Assembly (NCBI GenBank): GCA_963781785.1 | Contig: CAWAHD010000001.1 | Location: 2,232,001-2,296,000 of the forward strand | Source of the DNA: CAWAHD01 sp963781785 | Lineage (GTDB): Bacteria > Planctomycetota > Planctomycetia > Isosphaerales > Isosphaeraceae | DNA length: 64,000 bases | Reading direction: 5' to 3' | In this document: piece by piece, positions 26,535 through 35,530 of the stretch | Layout: each line of letters starts with the position of its first letter | Numbering within the stretch: position 1 is the first letter of the stretch | Program-made: the position numbers and the translations under genes | The notes under the pieces: model-generated | Told to the model about the DNA's origin: nothing | Database searches by the model: none | The model's input: only the letters and a program-made list of their open reading frames with translations

Positions 26535-27752
26535 CTAATCCTGGAACAGCAGCGGCGCGAACTGGTAGAGGCTCCGCCGCCAGGTCTGCCACTCGTGGGC
26601 CGTGTTCGGGGATTCGTAGTAGGTGTTCTTGATGCCCAGCTTTTCTAGCGCTTCGTGGTTCGCCTTTGCGGCGGCGGTGTTCTCCTTGCTGCCGTAGCTG
26701 ACGAACAGCACCTTGACCTTCTGCTTGAAGGCCGCCGGGTCGGCCAGCGCGGGATCATTCGCCGCGATGCTGCCGCCGCTGAAAAGCCCGATGTGCGAGA
26801 ACTTGTCGAGGTTGGCCAGCGTGATCTGCCTGGTCTGCGCGCCGCCCATCGATAGCCCAGCCATGGCCCGACGCGGCTGATCGGCGAGCGTGCGATAGTT
26901 GGCATCGATAAAGGGGATCAGCTCGTCGGTCATGATCTTCGCGAAGGCGGAGAAGTCGAATCTCGGGCGGCCGGGGACCCTGCCCGCCCCGCCAGCCCCG
27001 CCGGGGGCGGGGGGAGCAGTACGTCGCGGCCCGCTGGCGAAGTTGTTGCCGCCGTTGTCCATCACAATGATGAACGGCCTGCACTTGCCCGCCGCGATGA
27101 GGTTGTCCATGATCAGGGTCGCACGCCCCTGATTCCCCCACCCGGTCTCGTCTTCGAACGCGCCGTGCTGCAAATACAACACCGGATACCGTGCGCCGGT
27201 GTCCTTGTCATAATCGGGCGGTGTGTAGACGAAGCAGCGGCGCGTGGTGTTGGTGCTCCTGGAGAAGTACAGGTTCTGGCGGAGCTGGCCGTGCGGGACG
27301 TCCTTGACGGCATAGAAGTCCTCGTCCTGGGCCGGGATCTCGATGGCGCTGCCCCAGCGGCCGGCGCCGTAGAAGGACTTGCTACCGGGGTCCGGAACGT
27401 CGGCGCCGTCGATGTTGATCCGGTAGTAATGAAAGCCCTCGTCCAGGGGGCGCGTGGTGCCGACCCAGGCGCCGTCTTCGCCCTTTGTCAGAGTGATTCC
27501 GCCCCACTCGGGCACCCGTACACTCTGGGCCTGAGGCGCGACGATCCGGAAGCGGGCGCGGCGCTCGGAGTTGACCTGGGGGTACTCCTTGCCGCCCTGG
27601 TTGGAGGACGCCGGCTTGAAATCCTCCACCGCCGGCGCGGTCTGGGCCGGCGCAGTCTGGGCCGGCGCGGTCTGGGGCTGCGTGGTCTGCGCCAACGCGA
27701 TTTGGCCACCTAGCAGGGGCATCAACACGAAACCCATCGACGCTGCTCTCAT
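26535..27752 (-). CDS. Exported CE1-like esterase with N-terminal E-set domain
   Basis: 405 residues. A signal peptide is followed by a short TAPAQTAPA repeat at residues about 30-45, which varies easily in length. An immunoglobulin-like E-set domain follows (VRVPEWGGITLTK to FHYYRINIDG), then the CE1 esterase domain: VYTPPDYDKDTG, YPVLYLQHGAFED, nucleophile GLSMGGAQT, FVSYGSKE and TAHEWQTWR (His). The triad is complete. Members act on feruloyl or acetyl groups of xylan, matching the xylanase remnants nearby. Confidence 0.9.
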   Translation of the reverse strand: MRAASMGFVLMPLLGGQIALAQTTQPQTAPAQTAPAQTAPAVEDFKPASSNQGGKEYPQVNSERRARFRIVAPQAQSVRVPEWGGITLTKGEDGAWVGTTRPLDEGFHYYRINIDGADVPDPGSKSFYGAGRWGSAIEIPAQDEDFYAVKDVPHGQLRQNLYFSRSTNTTRRCFVYTPPDYDKDTGARYPVLYLQHGAFEDETGWGNQGRATLIMDNLIAAGKCRPFIIVMDNGGNNFASGPRRTAPPAPGGAGGAGRVPGRPRFDFSAFAKIMTDELIPFIDANYRTLADQPRRAMAGLSMGGAQTRQITLANLDKFSHIGLFSGGSIAANDPALADPAAFKQKVKVLFVSYGSKENTAAAKANHEALEKLGIKNTYYESPNTAHEWQTWRRSLYQFAPLLFQD

Positions 27753-27875
27753 GACGGTGCTCCTCGGTCCTGAAACAAAGGTCGGGCCAACGGACTCAAG
27801 ATGATGGGGTTGCTGTCCCGTTACGCCGGGTGCGGTGCGCGCTGCGGATTGCAGCGCGCAATGCGAGCAACTCGG

Positions 27876-29327
27876 TTACACCGGGAGCTGCCACGTGTCG
27901 CGGCGCGGCCGGGACAGCATCCGGTTGGCCTCCGCGTCATCGAATTGATGCTTGACGGGGTCCCACTTCAGCTTCTTGCCCGTCCGCAGCGCGATCACGC
28001 CGATGTGGCAGACGATCACCGAGCCGCCACCGACCGTGGCGTTGCAGATCGGCGGCTTGCGGCTGTTGACGCAATCGACGAAGTTCTGCATCTGGTTGGT
28101 CGGTCGGCCGTCGTACACCTTCGGGTCTTCCTTGAGCGGCTCCGCAAGGATTCTGGCGTCGCTGGCGAGGATCGTGCCGCGGCTGACGAAGAGGGTGCCG
28201 TTCTCGCCCAGGAAGAGGACGCCGTTCTCGTCCGGGCCCACGCGCGTGGGGCGGCCGCGATTCGGTCCGAACCGCCGCTCGGGCACCTTGCCGTCCTTAT
28301 CGACTAGCTTGGAGCCCAGGTCGGTGCCGCCGCCGCTCATGGCGATGACCTTGGTGCCGTTGTCGTAGGTGTACTGCACCTGGAAGCTCGGGTGGCAGTT
28401 GTAGCCGTCGCCGCCCTTGTAGGGCTCGGACGCCTTGAGCACTTCCACGGCGATGGGACCGCTGCCGTCCTTGTTCAGGGCCCACTGCGCGACGTCCAGG
28501 TGGTGGGCGCCCCAGTCGGTCATCTTGCCGCCGGAGTAGTCGTACCACCAGCGGAACTCGTAGTGGCAATTCGACTGGTTGCCCTTCTTGCGATAGGGTG
28601 CCTTCGGGGTCGGGCCAAGCCAGAGGTCCCAGTCCAGTCCTTCGGGGACGGGCGTTTTCGGGAGCGGACCGCTCGTCGGGTTGCCGTTGAGGCGGCACTC
28701 GATGGTCCGGATCTTGCCGAGGCGGCCGGCGCGGACCAGCTCGACCGCCAGGCGGAACAGGCCGCGGAAGTCGGTGCGCTGCTGGCTGCCGGTTTGCAGG
28801 ATGCGGCCGGTGTCCTTGACCACCTTCTGGACCGCCAACGACTCTCCGACGGTCAGCGTCAGCGGCTTTTCGGAGTAGACGTCCTTGCCGGCCTTGAGTG
28901 CCTCGATGGCCACCTGCGCGTGCCAGTGGTCGGGCGTGGCGACGAGCAGGCAGTCGACGGACTTGTTGCCCACGAGGTCTCGGAAGTGCTCGGTGCTGGC
29001 TTCGAAGTCCTTGAACCCTCTCTGGCGCATCACATCGGTGGCGCGCTTGCGATGGGCGGCAGTCACGTCGCAGCCGAGGGTAAATGTCAACTGTCCCGCG
29101 TCCACAGATGGGCGCGACTCGCCGACGATCTGCAAGCTGCGGCTCTGCGGGCTGCCGATGCCGACGATGCCCATGGCGAGGCGATCGTTGGCTGCCGACT
29201 TCTTGACTGCACCCTCCTCCTGGACGGCCAGAAGCTGCTGGGCATACCAGGTCGGCAGCCCCGCGGTGGCGAGCGCTCCCAGCGAGCGCTCGAGGAAACC
29301 CTGCCGAGATAAACGCCTCTTTTCCAT
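27876..29327 (-). CDS. Exported Gfo/Idh/MocA family oxidoreductase
   Basis: 483 residues from ATG 29327, with AGGGAGGTGG just upstream. The N-terminus (SRQGFLERSLGALATAG) is Tat-like. The Rossmann part has MGIVGIGSPQSRSL and TLGCDVTAAHRKRA, then LLVATPDHWHAQVAIEALKA and DVYSEKPLTLTV, the catalytic EKP motif. The C-terminal part has WWYDYSGGKMTDWGAHHLDV, typical of planctomycete exported members. It uses NAD(P) to oxidise or epimerise sugars, though cofactor loading before export is assumed. Upstream in the same frame is a GH10 scrap. Confidence 0.9.
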   Translation of the reverse strand: MEKRRLSRQGFLERSLGALATAGLPTWYAQQLLAVQEEGAVKKSAANDRLAMGIVGIGSPQSRSLQIVGESRPSVDAGQLTFTLGCDVTAAHRKRATDVMRQRGFKDFEASTEHFRDLVGNKSVDCLLVATPDHWHAQVAIEALKAGKDVYSEKPLTLTVGESLAVQKVVKDTGRILQTGSQQRTDFRGLFRLAVELVRAGRLGKIRTIECRLNGNPTSGPLPKTPVPEGLDWDLWLGPTPKAPYRKKGNQSNCHYEFRWWYDYSGGKMTDWGAHHLDVAQWALNKDGSGPIAVEVLKASEPYKGGDGYNCHPSFQVQYTYDNGTKVIAMSGGGTDLGSKLVDKDGKVPERRFGPNRGRPTRVGPDENGVLFLGENGTLFVSRGTILASDARILAEPLKEDPKVYDGRPTNQMQNFVDCVNSRKPPICNATVGGGSVIVCHIGVIALRTGKKLKWDPVKHQFDDAEANRMLSRPRRDTWQLPV

Positions 29328-29360
29328 GTTCCACCTCCCTTTATTACTGGTCCTTGACCG

Positions 29361-29590
29361 ATGGGGGATATAGGCGTCGCCGATCGCCCGGCGGGCCGGT
29401 GTATCTCGCAGCTTGAACTCGTTCTCGCCGGTGAGGCAGTCGAACTGCCGCGCCACCAGCGCGGCGAGCCTGGGATCCTGAAGCTGCCGGGACATGACCG
29501 CCGCGCCGACGAGGAACCGGCCCTTCGCGGCGTGCCGCAACGGCTCCGTGGGGGCGGCGGCCGTCGCCGGCTGGCCTAGCACGAGGGCCG
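29361..29590 (-). pseudogene. Second GH10 xylanase remnant
   Basis: The frame reads AKGRFLVGAAVMSRQL and FDCLTGENEFK, matching the GH10 pseudogene at 11353-12659, then jumps directly to RDTPARRAIGDAYI, which lies some 100 residues later in that copy. The stretch with the first catalytic glutamate is deleted. It runs in frame into the leader of the Gfo/Idh/MocA gene. Confidence 0.75.
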
Positions 29591-29912
29591 CGTCCTTTCG
29601 CGGCGCCTCGGATTGTCCGAGCGCCGGAATTCGCCGGCCGCGATCGCGGCGGCCAGGAGGAGCGTGAGCCTCAAGTGATTCAATCGATGCGGGCATGGGC
29701 CGTTCAGGACGCTCACCTCCAACGTCTTTACAAAAGGGTGCTCAGACAAGCGAGAGCCGACGCATCGCGCGCCGTGGCATCCCCTTCCCGGAGTTCGACC
29801 CGAGGCTGCCAAACCCGCGGGTGATCGGGCACGAGTTCAAGTCTATGGCTACGGCCCGTCGTTTTAAATAGACTCGACCTTGTGCTTCGGCCTGAAGAAC
29901 TGGAGGAGGCTC

Positions 29913-30239
29913 ATGCGGCCCATTCTGCTCTGGATCGTGACGCTTCTGCCGTTGATGTCGCCCGTGGGCGCTCTCGCCCAGGACAACGGGGATGGGATGT
30001 ATACCAACCCGCCGCTCTACGCCGACTACCCGGACCCGGACATCATCCGCGGGCTCCGGGCACGAGGCGGTTACGTGGTGGACGTCGCCTGGAAGGACGG
30101 CAAGCTGGCTCGCGCCGTCCTGCATTCCGAGCTGGGGAACCCCTGCGAGATCGGCTTCGGAGACAAGCTTGAAAAGATGACCATCCCGGCGGGTCAGGAC
30201 GTGGTACTCGGACCGGACCTGCAGCGAGTCCCGAGGTGA
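29913..30239 (+). pseudogene. In-frame chimera: GH43 start joined to GH95 end
   Basis: GGAGGAGG precedes ATG 29913. The signal (LLWIVTLLPLMSPVGALAQ) is followed by YTNPPLYADYPDPDII, the opening of GH43 arabinosidase/xylosidase proteins with their first catalytic aspartate region. It then joins RGLRARGGYVVDVAWKDGKL and LGNPCEIGFGDKL, which match the C-terminal end of GH95 alpha-L-fucosidases. At 108 codons, both catalytic cores are missing. A large deletion between two neighbouring glycosidase genes would give this. It could still be secreted as a small protein. Confidence 0.65.
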
Positions 30240-31097
30240 CGCGGGAGGCCGGGGCTCGCCCTCGGATCGCATCCCCTCCGCCCGCCGCGCCCCGTAAAGC
30301 CGCCCCGACCGAGCGAGCTACGGCCCCACCACTTCCAGATTGACGGACTTCACCTCGGTTCAACTCTCGCCGACTATCAGACGAAAGCGGGACTGTGGAT
30401 GGTCGTGATCGCGGAGTAGGCCGCCTGCAGCCGTGCCCGAGGGTGCTCACCTCTTCGATCCCCACACGCCCCATCCCGAGCCGCTAACGAACGGTGGTTG
30501 GTGGATTCCATCACCTTCGAAATCCTCCGCCGCAGCGTGCTTCGGTCTGATCGACCGAAGCACCTCTCCGAGAGATGACCGTGGTCGGCGATCATCGGTC
30601 TGATGGGCGTTTCCTCGAAGCCGGTGCGTCTTCGCAGGCAGAAGGCGCACACCTGAACCAACACTCACACCCGAGCGCTCGTGGCTGTCCGTTTGCCATC
30701 CCGAGGCGGAGTTGCGCGGAGCGTGGTGCGAGGTTTGGAGCAAGATCGTTGAGGGTCGACACAAAGTGACGGTCGTTGATCAACGAGGGTCCGAGCGAGA
30801 TCAAGCGTGCGTTCCCCGTTCCGCCGCCCAGAGAGAGCAGGGAATGGACCGACAATCCTGAGTCGAGAGAAGAGGCCGCCGGTACTTCGGCCGAGTGTAA
30901 ACTACGGCTTCCATCGATTATCGTGATCGGAAGTAGGTCAATTATCGTGACCGCTCTCATCTGCGAGATCCAGGACTGCGGTGTGAGGACCCTGCGGAGC
31001 CGACTCAATTGCTTGCGACCGCCGCCCTGCGCCGTCACACTAGGCTTTGTTGAGGACGAGGCAAGCGCGTTTCGGAGGCATCAGCGTGCTCTTGAGC
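30240..31097. other. 858 bp without a recognisable gene
   Basis: Several open frames on both strands, up to 148 codons on the minus strand (30592-31038), but none has recognisable domains or good codon-use contrast. It separates the metabolic block from the DUF4365 defence-type genes and may hold decayed mobile-element sequence. Confidence 0.4.
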
Positions 31098-31370
31098 ATG
31101 AACGAGATCGAGGCAGAGCTGAGCTACGCCTATCTTCATGCCGTGGCGTCGCGTGCGGGATTTGGGTGCGAAATCGCCGGTCGACAGAGCGACCGGGCCG
31201 GAATCGATGCCCGAGTCCATGTCAAGGAACGGCTCGCACCAAATGCGCCGCTAACCGATTTTCCCATTGAAATCCAGCTCAAAGCGACCAGCCGGAATGC
31301 GACGGTTCAAAAAGACTGCTACAGCTACTGGTTGAAATCCGATCACTATGAGAAACTTCTCAAAGGTTAA
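31098..31370 (+). pseudogene. DUF4365 nuclease-like domain, truncated
   Basis: 90 residues from ATG 31098 (MNEIEAELSYAYLHAVASRA). It keeps the PD-(D/E)XK-like core: GIDARV with the metal-binding Asp, then FPIEIQLKAT with the E-x-Q/K motif. DUF4365 proteins are usually 150 residues or longer and occur in defence islands. Here the sequence stops after YWLKSDHYEKLL, so the C-terminal part is gone. It may form a unit with the 397-residue gene that follows. Confidence 0.7.
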
Positions 31371-31435
31371 CCGTTTTTCACACGAAGGCTTACGTGCCGT
31401 GGCGACGAAATTCGCATGTCAAGAGGCTTTCGCGT

Positions 31436-32629
31436 ATGCCGTACCATGACCTCCCGGAAGATCTGATTCTCCAGGTGAACCCTCTCGAGGTGCGCCGCTA
31501 CGCAATCGCGCAGGGTTGGTTGCGAGCAGAGGGCGTCAACGGCGCGATCGCACTGTATCAACACCCCGAATCGGATCTTGATCAGTTGATCGTCCCTCTG
31601 GATCGATCGATGGGCGATTATGGCGCAAGCATGGCCGACGTGATTGCTCGTCTGGCTGCACGCTCGGGCCTGGCGCCGATCCAGATTCTCGAGGACTTGC
31701 TCGACTCCGCGTGTGACCTGATCAGGTTCCGACTAGACGAGCCGGATTCGCGACGCGGTTCCATTCCGCTTGCGCAGGGCATCGGCCTCTTAGGAGCAGC
31801 CGAACGAGCACTGTTATCTGCGGCGTGCAGCGTGATCCAGCCCCAGGCGTTTCACCCCCGCCTTAGCCGGAGCGAAGCCGAGCAACTGGTCACAGCGTGC
31901 CGGATGGGTCAGACAGAGCGTGGGAGCTTCACTCTCAAGGTTGCATGTCCGCTCGATGCTTTGGACACGCAGTTACCTAGCACGGCACCGATGCCGCTAT
32001 TTGATAACATCGTTGAACCGGATTCGGAACCTGCGAGGTACGGGAGCAAAGAGCCATTTACGCGTCAAGTGACGCGCCTGCTCATGGCTTCGCTGAATCG
32101 TATCACGAAGGCAATCGACTCCGACAAAACGGCGTCGCTCTTGGTTGACGAAACCGGCCAGCCGGTCTTGAGCTCAAACCTCTGCGAAGCGATCTTGGCG
32201 ATGCAGCCGACTGGCGAGCGATCTCGACTGGCTGTCCGGACAAGCTGGTCCAAAGACTTCCCGCCCCCCCGGGAGTCCGAAGCCCCCTCGCTGGTTCTAC
32301 TTCGGGGCGAAGTTTTTCCCGAGATCGAGAAGGTCGCACGGGAACTTCGGCTGAGGAAGGAACCGACGGTCTCCACCTTCGTCGCGCTCGTGGATTCGCT
32401 CCTGGGTGATCCTGACCCGGAAGGCCGAGTTCAAGGCGATGTCGTCCTGATGCTTTTCGACGTGGAAGGCGCAATCAGAGCGAAGGCTACTCTTGGTGCA
32501 GACGATTATCAGATCGCCTGGCAGGCCCATGGAGCGGCCAGATATGTGACTCTGAGCGGTATGCTCATCCGGGAAAGGCGAATTCATCGAATTGAAAGGA
32601 TTTCACAGTTCAAATTATTGGCTACATAA
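31436..32629 (+). CDS. Unknown 397-residue protein of the defence island
   Basis: I start at MPYHDLPEDLIL (31436); the frame is open 42 nt further up. The first 60 residues (RRYAIAQGWLRAEG, ALYQHPESDLDQLIVPLD) look like a small alpha/beta module. The middle is helical and acidic. The C-terminal third has FVALVDSLLGDPDPEGRVQGDVVLML and ARYVTLSGMLIRERRIHRI, like a beta-rich domain. No signal, membrane helix or clear catalytic motif. It follows the DUF4365 scrap by 65 bp on the same strand. I do not recognise the family; context suggests defence. Confidence 0.75.
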   Translation: MPYHDLPEDLILQVNPLEVRRYAIAQGWLRAEGVNGAIALYQHPESDLDQLIVPLDRSMGDYGASMADVIARLAARSGLAPIQILEDLLDSACDLIRFRLDEPDSRRGSIPLAQGIGLLGAAERALLSAACSVIQPQAFHPRLSRSEAEQLVTACRMGQTERGSFTLKVACPLDALDTQLPSTAPMPLFDNIVEPDSEPARYGSKEPFTRQVTRLLMASLNRITKAIDSDKTASLLVDETGQPVLSSNLCEAILAMQPTGERSRLAVRTSWSKDFPPPRESEAPSLVLLRGEVFPEIEKVARELRLRKEPTVSTFVALVDSLLGDPDPEGRVQGDVVLMLFDVEGAIRAKATLGADDYQIAWQAHGAARYVTLSGMLIRERRIHRIERISQFKLLAT

Positions 32630-32653
32630 CCATGCTTGACCGGAGGACACGCC

Positions 32654-32979
32654 GTGACGGTCTTCGACGCGATTCTCGGCCTCTCCGGAAGGCCGCGGAT
32701 CACAACCGCGATGACACCGTGGCGCCAGCCGCCATCCTCTGGCCCGACGAGAAGCGCAAGTTTGAACGGCTGCTCCCCCGCCTGCGAATCGCGCTGCCGC
32801 AACTGCTCACCTTATCTGCCGAATTCCTTGAAACCTGAGCAGGTGCGAATCATGGCGGCGGGTCAGGATCGCCGCTCCCGCTGCGGACGGCTCACCGACC
32901 ATCCCAAGTTCGACAAGTGGAAAGAGGAAATGGCCCCGGGCGAAATGTGGAGCTTGTGCGGGGAGAAATGGCTGGTGAA
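32654..32979 (+). pseudogene. Chimeric scar: pglZ 5' end joined to ATPase 3' end, copy 2
   Basis: GTG 32654 starts a pglZ-like 5' segment to 32811, with one base missing early. It then joins the ATPase 3' end (LKPEQVRIMAAGQD, DHPKFDKWKEEMAPG) from 32812. The joint is at the same CTCACC as in the copy at 8428-8772, so the two scars descend from one fusion. It is followed by palindromic repeats and the second hicB-like gene. Confidence 0.85.
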
Positions 32980-33035
32980 CACATCTGCGCGGTACAATGA
33001 AAACGAACCGGCACTTGGCGAAACGGGGTCCTGTT

Positions 33036-33060
33036 GTAGGTCAGGCTTTCCAGCCTGACA
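33036..33060. repeat. Palindromic repeat, single arm
   Basis: Identical to the left arm of the palindrome at 865-922. The other arm is absent; a full copy lies 78 bp downstream. Confidence 0.85.
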
Positions 33061-33137
33061 ATCAAGTCGCCTTTCGCTCCGCGAAAGCCGACACACTGTC
33101 CCGGCGTAGAGCCTGGTCATTGATCGCAGCGCAACAC

Positions 33138-33191
33138 AGGTCAGGCTTTCCAGCCTGACTTTTGGGGATGTCAGGCTGGAAAGCCTGACCT
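33138..33191. repeat. Long palindromic repeat, copy 2 (22-bp arms)
   Basis: Arms 33138-33159 and 33170-33191 are perfect inverted repeats around a 10-nt loop, with the same internal CAGGCT-TTCC-AGCCTG hairpin in each arm. It ends 18 bp before the hicB-like start, so the structure may affect that gene's expression. A similar arm precedes the hicB fragment at 42806. Confidence 0.9.
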
Positions 33192-33209
33192 ACGACTCAG
33201 GAGCTGTAC

Positions 33210-33431
33210 ATGAGCAAGCGATACACGGTGAGCGATGGCAAGTTGGTGCTGAACCTGGAGGAGGCGGAGGAAGGAGGTTACATCGTCACTTCGCCGCTCA
33301 ATCCAGAATTGATCACGCAAGCGGAGACCATCGAAGAGGCGTTTGCCAACGCACGCGACGCTGCCAAGGCGCTGACGCAATCGCGAAGACGGCTGATGCG
33401 CCGCTTGCCTGCATCCAAGTCGTCACGATGA
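33210..33431 (+). CDS. HicB-like antitoxin, copy 2
   Basis: 73 residues, near identical to the protein at 6210-6431 (differences such as NLEEAEE for NFEEAEE and QAETIEE for QAATIEE). The same ATGA overlap leads into a short hicA-like remnant. It is the first gene of the second ATPase unit. The repeat of hicB, remnant and ATPase in the same order shows segmental duplication. Confidence 0.8.
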   Translation: MSKRYTVSDGKLVLNLEEAEEGGYIVTSPLNPELITQAETIEEAFANARDAAKALTQSRRRLMRRLPASKSSR

Positions 33432-33523
33432 GATTGCCTCAGTGGATCGCCGGCATCTCGAAGGGCAGAAGAGCCATTCCCCCTGCTCCCGGAGTTGCGA
33501 AGCGCTCACAGGGAATCGCGTGA
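33428..33523 (+). pseudogene. Possible hicA remnant, copy 2, with decayed pglX tail
   Basis: MRLPQWIAGIS followed by a short degenerate stretch, as at 6428-6523. Just after it, near 33519-33570, VNAVHLKHRD recalls the pglX end VNDVHLTN. The toxin core is absent. Confidence 0.35.
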
Positions 33524-33575
33524 ATGCCGTTCATCTCAAACACCGGGATAGAATGGACGCAACGAGGCATCGATC

Positions 33576-34232
33576 ATGATTCAAAAGGTTTGCATCCAGA
33601 ATTTCAAATCTCTGCGGGACGTGACCATCGAACTGGAACGGTTTACGGTCTTCGTCGGAGCGAACGGTAGCGGGAAGACGAGCGTTCTGGAGGCGATACA
33701 CAACGCCGCGCGTGCTGCCACGGGCGACCCACAGAAAGCCTTCGCCCACGAGCGACACGGCGACTGGATTTACACGCGCGGCGGGGTTGGCGATCTGTCC
33801 ATTCGGATTGAGACAGCCGGCGGCGCGTTCAGTGTTGAGGCGACGCCTCCCGCGATGTATCCGCCGTCACCCGAGCTGATGCAGAAGGCGAGCTGGGTCT
33901 GCCGCCCGAGCGGATCCCAAGCACCGGTCTCTGGGGCACCGCTCATCCCCGCGCTCGAACCGCCACCGAGTACGGTATTCCTGCGGCTGTACGCAGCGGT
34001 CATGGCCTGGCCGTCGTACTCGCGGGATGATCCGCCACGAGTGAAGTGCAATGGAAAAGGGCTGGCCTCGGTGCTTGCGTACATGGCGCTCAACGACCCG
34101 CAGGGATTCGAAGACCTGGTGAAAGAGGAAATGGACCCAGGCGAACTGTGGAGTCTGTTCGGGGAGAATTGGCTGGCGAACAAGGGGTTGGCGCGCCACG
34201 ACCCCGCCCGCCCGATCGGACACATTTGTTGA
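33576..34232 (+). pseudogene. AAA ATPase, copy 2, with internal deletion and fused partner tail
   Basis: The first 190 or so residues match the ATPase at 6576, including GANGSGKT. After NDPQGFEDLV the sequence jumps to KEEMDPGELWSLFGENWL from the C-terminus, so Walker B, the D-loop and the switch histidine are deleted. It then runs into RPIGHIC, matching the end of the TOPRIM-like partner (RLIGHIS), showing a second deletion that removed nearly the whole partner gene. The frame is open for 218 codons. It can probably bind a nucleotide phosphate loop but not hydrolyse ATP. Confidence 0.9.
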
Positions 34233-34278
34233 AAGAGCTCCGGCCAGGCTTGCCATGGGGTTGGCTCCCGTGGCGCTT

Positions 34279-35528
34279 TCAAGCTGCCATCTTGTATCTT
34301 CGCTCGGCCAAGCCCGACAGCCGCACCGCCGTCGGGCTACGAGTCTCCCAAGCCCTGATAGTGGGGCGGGCGGCAGCTTCGAAGGCGGCAAAATTGCGTC
34401 TCGCTCGTTCGTTCGACGGATCCAGCCGAATCGCGTTTTCAAACGACGCGCGAACCATCTCTGTCGGGAAGCCGAGCTCCGACTGAGAGATGGCGATCCA
34501 CTCGGACAATTCGCTCTTCACGGCGGCCGAGCCTGGCATCTCAAGAGCCTGCTCGCAGAGTCTTCGGCATTCGTCAAAGCGCTTGTTGCTGCGCTGGTGG
34601 TGCGCCAGGAAGAAGTAGGGCCAAATGTCCGGCGAGCGAAGGCGGACGGCCTCCTCGAAATCCGTTATTGCGCCGCGCTTGTCCCGTATAGCAGTATCCC
34701 TCTGGCTACGAGTAGTGCGTCGTTGTCCGGAGCGACCTTAAGCCCGCGCGAGTAGCTTTCCGACGCGAGCTGAGTCTCTCCGAGGAATTCGTGGGCGAGT
34801 CCAAGGTTCGTGAGCGCCATCACGTAGGACGAGCGATCCACGGTGCTGAGGTCTTCTTGCTCGAACCTTTTCACGGCGTTTTCCAGGATCAAAACTAGCC
34901 GCTGAAATCGCTTGTGGGCTTCGGTCTCGGAAGCGTTTCTCAGTGATTTGAACTCTATGTTTGCGGCGTGAGCGACGACCAAGAGTCCCGAACTGTCTGG
35001 CTCCCCGAGGATTGCCTCCGCGCGACGATGGGCTTCCTCGGGGTCCGACAGGCTCAGGCTGTGCAGAAGCATTGCCAGATAGTTTTCGTTCTTGGATTGA
35101 AGCTTAGATGCATGCTCGAAGAAGAGCGCCGCGGTGGCCGGGTCTCCTGCTTCGAGCCAAATCTCCCCGCGAACGTAACTAACCATCGCCGGGTCGACAT
35201 AAGACCCCCACCGGCGCAAGAGGTCGAGGGCTCGATCCCAGTCTCCCTGTTTTCTGGCCTCCAGAGCATCGACGAGTTTCGAGAAGGCTTGCGGGTTCGG
35301 CATCTCGGCGGCGGCCGGTTCATGCATTGAGTAGAGATCTTCGGACAAGTTTCGGACCCGTCGCCGTTCGATTTCCGAAAGCGACTCCCAAGGTGAGTCC
35401 GTCGCGTCTCGGATCGCGTCGGCTTCGGGCGAGTCGTCTTTGCCTTCTGCGATCAGCATGTGCAATTCGCGAACACCGCGCACCATCGCGAGATAGCTCG
35501 GGTTCATCGTAAACGGTTGCGGCGGCAT
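34279..35528 (-). pseudogene. TPR-repeat protein, frameshifted
   Basis: It starts 2 bp after the Tse2-like gene. The first frame has 287 codons, with repeats such as DWDRALDLLRRWG, ASETEAHKRFQRLVLILENAV and ALTNLGLAHEFLGETQLASESYSRGLKVAPDN, the last a clear TPR. Near 34685 the protein continues in another frame (RGAITDFEEAVRLRSPD, RFDECRRLCEQALEM) to 34279. The whole would be about 415 residues. One base change in CTATACGGGAC explains it. It is a plausible partner or antidote for the toxin gene upstream. Confidence 0.75.
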
Positions 35529-35530
35529 GG

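Noticed and set aside
27640..27690. Short tandem repeat resembling a CRISPR or satellite
   Set aside because: It encodes the TAPAQ repeat inside the signal-proximal linker of the esterase. Units are too short and lie within a coding frame.
6210..33576. Spacing of exactly 27,000 bp between the two hicB-like starts and between the two ATPase starts
   Set aside because: The equal spacing of the two genes reflects the duplicated unit. The round number itself is a coincidence.
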